Source of the DNA: a bacterium
Lineage (GTDB): Bacteria; Eremiobacterota; Eremiobacteria; Baltobacterales; Baltobacteraceae
Length of the DNA: 10,603 nt
Direction: 5' to 3'
Assembly: GCA_021781095.1 (NCBI GenBank)
Contig: JAJXXM010000128.1
Span: 7,129 to 17,731, forward strand
In this document: one piece after another, positions 5,817-10,603 of the stretch
How positions within the stretch are numbered: position 1 is the first letter of the stretch
How the letters are laid out: every line of letters begins with the position of its first letter
The notes under the pieces: generated by a model
Told to the model about the DNA's origin: nothing
The model's input: only the letters and a program-made list of their open reading frames with translations
Database searches by the model: none
Made by a program: the position numbers and the translations under genes

Positions 5817-7133
5817 CGGGCGCGCGGGATTTCCTGCGACGCGGCCGCCGGGCTCGATATCTTTCGTTACCACGCTGCCCGCCCCGGTGAGTGCGCCGTC
5901 GCCGATCGTTCGCGGCGCGACGATCGAGGTGTTCGATCCTATCGAGACGTCGCGCCCGATCTTCGTGCGGTGCTTTTTCTTGCCGTCGTAGTTACAGGTA
6001 ATGGTACCGGCGCCGATGTTGCTCTCCTCGCCGATCTCGGCATCGCCGAGGTAGGAAAGGTGCGCCGATTTCGCTCCGCGCTCGTACCGCGAATTTTTAA
6101 TCTCGACGAAATTCCCAACGCGGTTATCGCCGACGAGCACCGCGTGGCCGCGAACGTGAGCGAACGGTCCGACCGTCGAGCCGGCGCCGATCTCGCTCTC
6201 CACCACCACGCTCTCGCGCACCGAAACGTCGTCGCCGATGCGCGCGTCGGAGATCCGCGCGTGCGGCCCGATCGTGCAACGGCTTCCGACGATCGATTGG
6301 AGCGAGATCGACGTGCCCGGATAGATGACCGTGTCGATACCGATCGTCAACTCCGGCTCCAGGTAGGTCGTCGCCGGGTCGATGATGGTGACGCCCGCGA
6401 GCATGTGCCGTTCGCAGATACGGCGATTCATCGCGGCACGCGCGCGGGCGAGTTCGCTCCGATCGTTGACCCCGAGCACCTCTTCGAAGGATTCGACCGC
6501 GACGGGCAGCGCACGGCGCCCCGCCGCCGCGGCGTGCGCGATCGCATCGGTCAGGTAGTACTCGCGCTGCGCGTTATCGTTGCGCAATTTCGCGACGACC
6601 TCGCGCAGATGGGATTCGGGGAAGGCGTAAATGCCGGCGTTCATCTCATCGATCGCACGTTCGCGATCGTCGGCGTCGCGGAGCTCCACGATCCGCGCGA
6701 CGCGCTCGCCCTCGCGCACGATCCGGCCGAAGTTCGACGGCAGCGGCATGCGCGCGGTCACCAACGAAATATCGTGCTCTCCGGCCGCGGCGAGGACGCG
6801 AACGAGCGTCTCGGCGCGCACCAACGGCATATCGCCGTTGGTAACCAAGATGCGTCCGTCGGCGCGCGGTTCCAACGCCTCGAGCGCGACGCGAACGGCA
6901 TGCCCGGTCCCGAGCTGTTCCGCTTGAACGACGGTGCGAACGCCGAGGGCGCGCACCTCCGGATCGAGTTCGGGATTCGTCACCACGACGATCTCGTCTA
7001 TTCCGGCCTCGCGCAGTGCGGCGAGCGCATACCACAGCATCGAACGACCGCATAATTCGTGCAGTACCTTTGGCCGCGCGCTCTTCATGCGCGTGCCTTT
7101 TCCGGCCGCCAGCAGAATCGCACGCGCGATCAT
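5808..7133 (-). CDS. glmU: Bifunctional GlmU: GlcN-1-P acetyltransferase / GlcNAc-1-P uridyltransferase
   Basis: This cytoplasmic enzyme performs the last two steps to UDP-GlcNAc, the precursor of peptidoglycan. It has 441 residues, against about 456 in E. coli, being slightly shorter at the C-terminus. The N-terminal uridyltransferase has LLAAGKGTRM (7-16), K22 in PKVLH, QLGTGHA (73-79), D101 in NGDMPL, NAGIY (165-169) and N223 in GVND. The D101/N223 pair matches the known metal ligands. From about 250 the left-handed beta-helix carries R328, K346 (EIKNS), catalytic H358 with Y361 (HLSYLGD), and N372 in NIGAGTITCNYDG, all expected for acetyl transfer. The ATG at 7133 overlaps the gltX stop as ATGA and has GGAG 8 nt upstream. 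The frame stays open further upstream, but that is the gltX coding region read in another frame. Translation is probably coupled to gltX. Confidence 0.97.
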   Translation of the reverse strand: MIARAILLAAGKGTRMKSARPKVLHELCGRSMLWYALAALREAGIDEIVVVTNPELDPEVRALGVRTVVQAEQLGTGHAVRVALEALEPRADGRILVTNGDMPLVRAETLVRVLAAAGEHDISLVTARMPLPSNFGRIVREGERVARIVELRDADDRERAIDEMNAGIYAFPESHLREVVAKLRNDNAQREYYLTDAIAHAAAAGRRALPVAVESFEEVLGVNDRSELARARAAMNRRICERHMLAGVTIIDPATTYLEPELTIGIDTVIYPGTSISLQSIVGSRCTIGPHARISDARIGDDVSVRESVVVESEIGAGSTVGPFAHVRGHAVLVGDNRVGNFVEIKNSRYERGAKSAHLSYLGDAEIGEESNIGAGTITCNYDGKKKHRTKIGRDVSIGSNTSIVAPRTIGDGALTGAGSVVTKDIEPGGRVAGNPARPLP

Positions 7134-8623
7134 GCCGGGATCTCCGCGCTCGCGCTCCCGACGTTCTTCCATTCCTCTTGCTCGCGCTTCGAAGGCGCCC
7201 CGAGCAGCTCCAAGGCGTGCCGCAGTCGCTCGCGCACGATATCCCGCCCGAGAATTTCCATCGCGTCGTAGAGCGGCACCGAGGTCGGGCTGCCCGTAAT
7301 CGCGACGTAGAACGGCCGCGTGAGATCGCGAACTTTGATATCGATCGCCGCGGCGATGCGCCGGAAGAGGGCGTCGATCCCGGCGCTCTCCCACGAGCGC
7401 AAGGTATCGAGTTCCCGCTGCATGACCGCGAGCGCCTTGCGCACGGTCGGCGCGTCGATTTTTCCCGCGACGAGTAACGCCGAATCGTACGTCAGCCGGC
7501 CGGCAAAGAAAAACGCGAGCAGATTGCCGATATCGGAGAGCCGTTCGATACGCGGCTGCGCGAGCGCGGCGATACGCGCGACGCGCTCCGGCGAAAAGCC
7601 CCACGCTCCGACGCGCGCCGCGAAGGCATCCCCGTCGAGGCGTTCGCGTAGGTAGCGCCCGTTGAGCCAATCGAGCTTCGGTACGTCGAAGACCGGGCCG
7701 CCGAGCGAGATGCGATCGAGCGAGAAATGGTCGACGAAGTCCGCAAGCGCGAACACTTCCTCACCACCGACGGGGCCCGCGGCGAGCAACGCGAGGAAAT
7801 TCAGCAGTGCCTCCGGCAGGTAGCCCATGCGTTCGTAAAAGAGGATGCTCGTCGGATTCTTCCGTTTCGAGAGCTTGCTCTTATCGGGATTGCGCAGCAG
7901 CGGGAGATGGGCGATCTCCGGCGGCGTCCAACCGAAATACGAATAGAGTAACAGGTGCTTCGGTGCGCTGCTCACCCATTCTTCGCCACGAATGACGTGC
8001 GTGATCTCCATGAGGTGATCGTCGACGACGTTTGCGAGGTGATAGGTCGGGAGCCCGTCGGATTTCATCAGCACCTGCATATCGACGTCGCTCCACGCGA
8101 TCTCGATCGGGCCGCGGCGTGCGTCGCGCACCACGCAGACACCTTCGGACGGAACCACCAAGCGCACGACGAACGGCTCACCCGCCGCCATCCGGCGCGC
8201 GACGTCGTCGGCACTCAGGCCGCGGCAGAGGCCGTCGTAACGCGAGGGTTGTCCGGCGGCGCGCTGCGCCACGCGAAGATCGTCCAGACGTGCCGACGTA
8301 CAGAAGCAGCGAAATGCGTGTCCGTCGGCGAGCAATCGTTCGACGTGCTCGCGATAGATCGCCGCGCGTTCGCTCTGCCGATAGGGCCCGTGCGGGCCGC
8401 CCTTATCCGGGCCTTCATCCCATTCGATACCGAGCCACTGCAGCGATTTCAGGATCGCGCGTTCGCTCTCGGGCGTACTGCGAGCGCGGTCGGTATCCTC
8501 GACGCGCAGTAGAAAATCGCCGCCATGTCGCTTGGCGAACGCGTAATTGACCAGGGCGACGTAAGCCGTGCCGACATGCGGATCGCCGGTCGGCGACGGC
8601 GCGACACGCGTTCGTACCTTCAC
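7130..8623 (-). CDS. gltX: Glutamyl-tRNA synthetase
   Basis: This cytoplasmic class I aminoacyl-tRNA synthetase charges tRNA-Glu; it has 497 residues, a normal length. The HIGH-type motif is SPTGDPHVG (10-18), followed by LLRVEDTD (38-45). The KMSKS-type loop is SKLSKRKN (249-256). [14 protein letters not shown] (190-203) and HVIRGEEW (209-216) are typical of the catalytic core, and the helical anticodon-binding part follows from about 310. A zinc-like cluster keeps C106, C108 and C133 (CFC ... YDGLCR), but the fourth ligand, His two residues on in E. coli, is Gly. Whether it also charges tRNA-Gln cannot be settled here. The start is GTG at 8621-8623, with AGAGGA just upstream. It overlaps glmU by 4 bp and follows mcmA2 by 48 bp, so it is probably co-transcribed with both. 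Confidence 0.97.
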   Translation of the reverse strand: MKVRTRVAPSPTGDPHVGTAYVALVNYAFAKRHGGDFLLRVEDTDRARSTPESERAILKSLQWLGIEWDEGPDKGGPHGPYRQSERAAIYREHVERLLADGHAFRCFCTSARLDDLRVAQRAAGQPSRYDGLCRGLSADDVARRMAAGEPFVVRLVVPSEGVCVVRDARRGPIEIAWSDVDMQVLMKSDGLPTYHLANVVDDHLMEITHVIRGEEWVSSAPKHLLLYSYFGWTPPEIAHLPLLRNPDKSKLSKRKNPTSILFYERMGYLPEALLNFLALLAAGPVGGEEVFALADFVDHFSLDRISLGGPVFDVPKLDWLNGRYLRERLDGDAFAARVGAWGFSPERVARIAALAQPRIERLSDIGNLLAFFFAGRLTYDSALLVAGKIDAPTVRKALAVMQRELDTLRSWESAGIDALFRRIAAAIDIKVRDLTRPFYVAITGSPTSVPLYDAMEILGRDIVRERLRHALELLGAPSKREQEEWKNVGSASAEIPA

Positions 8624-8627
8624 GTAT

Positions 8628-8633
8628 TCCTCT
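8628..8633 (-). promoter_or_regulatory. Ribosome binding site for the gltX GTG start
   Basis: AGAGGA on the minus strand stands 4 nt before the GTG at 8623. It supports a GTG start giving the N-terminus [13 protein letters not shown], which is the normal place for a GltX protein to begin. Confidence 0.6.
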
Positions 8634-8671
8634 TCAGTCGTAGCGAGTCGTGCGAAACGGAGATCGTCGGA

Positions 8672-9085
8672 CTAGCCGACCAAGGCGCGGCGCTTGCCGC
8701 AGGCATCGTTCACGAAATCGACGATTTCTTGCAGCGGCGCGCCCGGCGTGAAGACCGCCTGAACGCCGCGCTCGCGCAATGCCTCGGCATCCTCCGGCGG
8801 AATCGTCCCACCGCCGAAAAAGACGATATCCTCGGCCTGCTGCGCTTTGAGCTGGTCGAGAATCAGCGGGAAGAGCGTCATATGCGCGCCCGAGAGAATC
8901 GAGAGCCCGATACCGTCGGCATCTTCCTGAATCGCGGTCTGAACGATCTGTTCGGGCGTCTGGAAGAGCCCGGTATAGATCACCTCCATGCCCGCGTCGC
9001 GCAGCGCGCGCGCGATCACTTTCGCCCCGCGATCGTGACCGTCGAGCCCGGCCTTCGCCACGACGATGCGTAGGGGTCGGTCCAT
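8672..9085 (-). CDS. mcmA2: Acyl-CoA mutase small subunit, B12-binding (McmA2-type)
   Basis: A 137-residue stand-alone cobalamin-binding domain that would pair with the large subunit encoded upstream to form an adenosylcobalamin-dependent acyl-CoA mutase. The base-off/His-on signature DGHDRG (15-20) gives H17 as the lower cobalt ligand; IVVAKAGLDGHDRGAK is close to family consensus. SILSGAH (62-68) and GGGTIPPEDAEALRERGV (90-107) fit the nucleotide-tail pocket, and FTPGA the C-terminal loop. The length is normal for the separate small subunit. The GAGG ribosome site lies 11 nt upstream of the ATG and next to the stop codon of the small ORF. The exact acyl-CoA substrate (methylmalonyl, isobutyryl or other) is set by the large subunit and is not visible here. 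Confidence 0.94.
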   Translation of the reverse strand: MDRPLRIVVAKAGLDGHDRGAKVIARALRDAGMEVIYTGLFQTPEQIVQTAIQEDADGIGLSILSGAHMTLFPLILDQLKAQQAEDIVFFGGGTIPPEDAEALRERGVQAVFTPGAPLQEIVDFVNDACGKRRALVG

Positions 9086-9090
9086 CGTTG

Positions 9091-9204
9091 TTAATTCCTC
9101 CGTTTGCGCGCGAGCGCCGCGGCTTGTTCGAGTAGTTCGCGAACCCGCAGCAACGTTTTGCGGACGCGATGCCGTTCGAGTTCGCTGAGCACGGTGAACG
9201 GCAT
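9091..9204 (-). CDS. 37-residue small ORF between the mutase subunit genes
   Basis: This is an ORF of 37 codons whose ATG shares one base with the stop of the large-subunit gene (TGATG), a common coupling arrangement. It ends 5 bp before the mcmA2 ATG. The product starts [16 protein letters not shown] and ends in a basic tail (ARKRRN); it is mostly charged and leucine-rich and probably forms one basic helix. I recognise no family. No separate ribosome site is clear, so translation would rely on coupling. The frame remains open upstream to an ATG at 9276, but that part lies inside the mutase gene. It could be a real microprotein, a translational bridge that feeds ribosomes to mcmA2, or a relic of the linker found in single-chain mutases. 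Confidence 0.42.
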   Translation of the reverse strand: MPFTVLSELERHRVRKTLLRVRELLEQAAALARKRRN

Positions 9205-10603
9205 CAGAAAACCGACCGTTCGGTGTAGCGCCCGTAGACCGAGACCATGGTATCGACGATCTCGCCCTCGGTGCAATAGGCGTTGACGCAGTCGATGAGG
9301 TGCGGCATGAGGTTATCCTTCGGGTCGGCGCAGGCCGCCTTCAGGCGCTCGAGCGCTTTGGCGACCGCATTCGCGTCGCGCGATTCCCGGACGGCGCGCA
9401 CCGATGCGGCCTGCTCGCGCTCGGTCTCCTCGGTGATCTTTAGGAGGTCCATATCTCCGCGCTCTTCGTCGCGCGTGAAGTGGTTGACCCCGACGATGAC
9501 GCGGTCCTTACTCTCGACGGAGCGCTGATAGCGATAACTCGCATCGGCGATCTCTTTCTGGAAGAAACCCGCCTCGATCGCTTCGATCACGCCGCCGAAC
9601 TCTTCGATCTGCGCGAAGTACGCTTCGGCCTGTCGTTCCATCTCGTCGGTGAGCGCCTCGACGAAATAGGAGCCGCCGAGCGGATCGACGACGTTGGTGA
9701 CGTTGGTTTCGTAGGCGAGCACCTGTTGCGTCCGCAACGCGATTTCGACCGACTTTTCGGTCGGCAGGGCGAGCACTTCGTCCATCGAGTTGGTATGCAA
9801 CGATTGCGTTCCGCCGAGCACCGCCGAGAGGGCCTCGTAGGCGACGCGCACGATGTTATTCTCGGGCTGTTGCGCGGTCGCGCTGCAACCCGCGGTCTGC
9901 GTGTGGAAGCGCAGTTGCCACGATTTCGGATCTTTCGCGCCGTATTTCTCGCGCATGCGGCGCGCGTAAATGCGACGCGCGGCGCGGAATTTCGCGATCT
10001 CTTCGAAGAAATCGATGTGCGCGTTAAAGAAGTACGAAAGCCGCGGCGCGAACGAATCGACGTCCATACCGGCCTTCATGCACGCTTCGACGTAGGCGAA
10101 GCCGTCGGCGAGCGTGAACGCCAGCTCTTGCGCGGCCGTCGAACCCGCCTCGCGAATGTGGTAGCCGGAGATCGAGATGGTGTTCCATTTCGGCATCTGT
10201 TCGGTGCAGAACTGGATCATATCGACGATGACGCGCATGTGCGGGCGCGGCGGGAAGATCCATTCTTTCTGCGCGATATATTCTTTGAGGATATCGGCTT
10301 GAATCGTACCCCCGAGCATCGCGCGCGGAATGCCCTTTTTCTCGGCGGCGGCGATGTACTGCGCGACGGCGATCGCGGCGGGGCCGTTGATCGTCATCGA
10401 GGTGGTGATCTTGCCCATATCGATGCCCTCGAAGAGCACCTCCATGTCGGCGAGCGAGTCGATCGCGACGCCGCATTTACCGACTTCGCCGCGCGCATGC
10501 GGAGCGTCGGAATCGTAGCCCATCAGCGTCGGCATATCGAAGGCGACCGAGAGCCCCATCTGCCCCTGCGCGAGCAAAAAATGATAGCGTTCATTCGTCT
10601 GCC
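9204..10603 (-). CDS. mcmA1: Acyl-CoA mutase large subunit (McmA1-type), N-terminus beyond window
   Basis: A partial gene: 465 residues reach the right edge, and about 80-100 N-terminal residues are probably missing. It is the TIM-barrel, substrate-binding part of a B12-dependent acyl-CoA mutase (methylmalonyl-CoA to succinyl-CoA, or isobutyryl-/related CoA). Visible parts are [20 protein letters not shown] at the edge, [23 protein letters not shown] (142-153 of the visible part), APRLSYFF, and [19 protein letters not shown] with a conserved His (233) near the corrin, then GGTQSLHTN and [14 protein letters not shown]. It ends [10 protein letters not shown] without a B12 domain, which is supplied by mcmA2. 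This two-gene layout is known from archaea and many bacteria. The residues that tell methylmalonyl-, isobutyryl- and hydroxyisobutyryl-CoA mutases apart lie mostly in the missing N-terminus. There is no start codon in the window: the frame stays open to the edge. Confidence 0.95.
   Translation of the reverse strand, partial: QTNERYHFLLAQGQMGLSVAFDMPTLMGYDSDAPHARGEVGKCGVAIDSLADMEVLFEGIDMGKITTSMTINGPAAIAVAQYIAAAEKKGIPRAMLGGTIQADILKEYIAQKEWIFPPRPHMRVIVDMIQFCTEQMPKWNTISISGYHIREAGSTAAQELAFTLADGFAYVEACMKAGMDVDSFAPRLSYFFNAHIDFFEEIAKFRAARRIYARRMREKYGAKDPKSWQLRFHTQTAGCSATAQQPENNIVRVAYEALSAVLGGTQSLHTNSMDEVLALPTEKSVEIALRTQQVLAYETNVTNVVDPLGGSYFVEALTDEMERQAEAYFAQIEEFGGVIEAIEAGFFQKEIADASYRYQRSVESKDRVIVGVNHFTRDEERGDMDLLKITEETEREQAASVRAVRESRDANAVAKALERLKAACADPKDNLMPHLIDCVNAYCTEGEIVDTMVSVYGRYTERSVF

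Noticed and set aside
5970..7055. A 361-codon plus-strand frame antisense to glmU
   Set aside because: No family features; rich in Arg, Asp and Ala as expected for an antisense shadow.
7134..7670. N-terminal extension of glmU by up to 179 codons
   Set aside because: The extension is gltX coding sequence read in another frame and is Arg-rich. The ATG at 7133 has a ribosome site and gives a standard GlmU N-terminus.
9205..9276. Upstream extension of the small ORF to an ATG at 9276
   Set aside because: It would lie entirely within the well-conserved C-terminus of the mutase large subunit in another frame.

Overview
The window is GC-rich (roughly two-thirds G+C by eye), bacterial and almost fully coding. 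Split B12-dependent acyl-CoA mutase subunits, GltX, GlmU, a lipoprotein-type sedolisin and very heavy use of the word CGATCG would suit a deep-branching high-GC lineage such as Eremiobacterota (WPS-2). That assignment is a guess from style and not shown by any marker. I found no rRNA, tRNA, CRISPR array, insertion sequence or phage gene.

Layout, left to right. (1) 1-439, minus strand: the N-terminal part of a lipoprotein-type S53 (sedolisin) peptidase that runs off the left edge. Its upstream gap (440-582) carries an 11-bp-period direct repeat. (2) 583-2970, minus strand: a likely two-gene operon of a GAF-GGDEF diguanylate cyclase followed by a multi-pass membrane protein of Ste24/M48 type whose zinc site has decayed. 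(3) 2960-5816, plus strand: a likely two-gene operon of a TPR/ATP-grasp protein and a group II PLP-dependent decarboxylase, with overlapping reading frames. Operons 2 and 3 are head-to-head with overlapping start regions, so each promoter must lie inside the other's first gene. (4) 5808-10603, minus strand: a compact run of mcmA1 (large mutase subunit, cut by the right edge), a 37-codon small ORF, mcmA2 (B12-binding subunit), gltX and glmU. Here mcmA1 and the small ORF share one base, and gltX and glmU share four. glmU converges on the decarboxylase gene, and their 3' ends overlap by 9 bp beside a strong GC hairpin.

How the genes work together. The mutase subunits would interconvert branched and linear acyl-CoA thioesters (methylmalonyl-/succinyl-CoA or a relative). 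GltX charges tRNA-Glu and GlmU makes UDP-GlcNAc for the cell envelope; both are housekeeping genes that probably share the mutase transcript. The TPR/ATP-grasp plus decarboxylase pair is the most open-ended part: it looks like a ligase/amine-forming enzyme pair with no known substrate. The GGDEF plus degenerate M48 pair could link cyclic-di-GMP signalling to a membrane pseudoprotease, but that link is inferred only from operon order.
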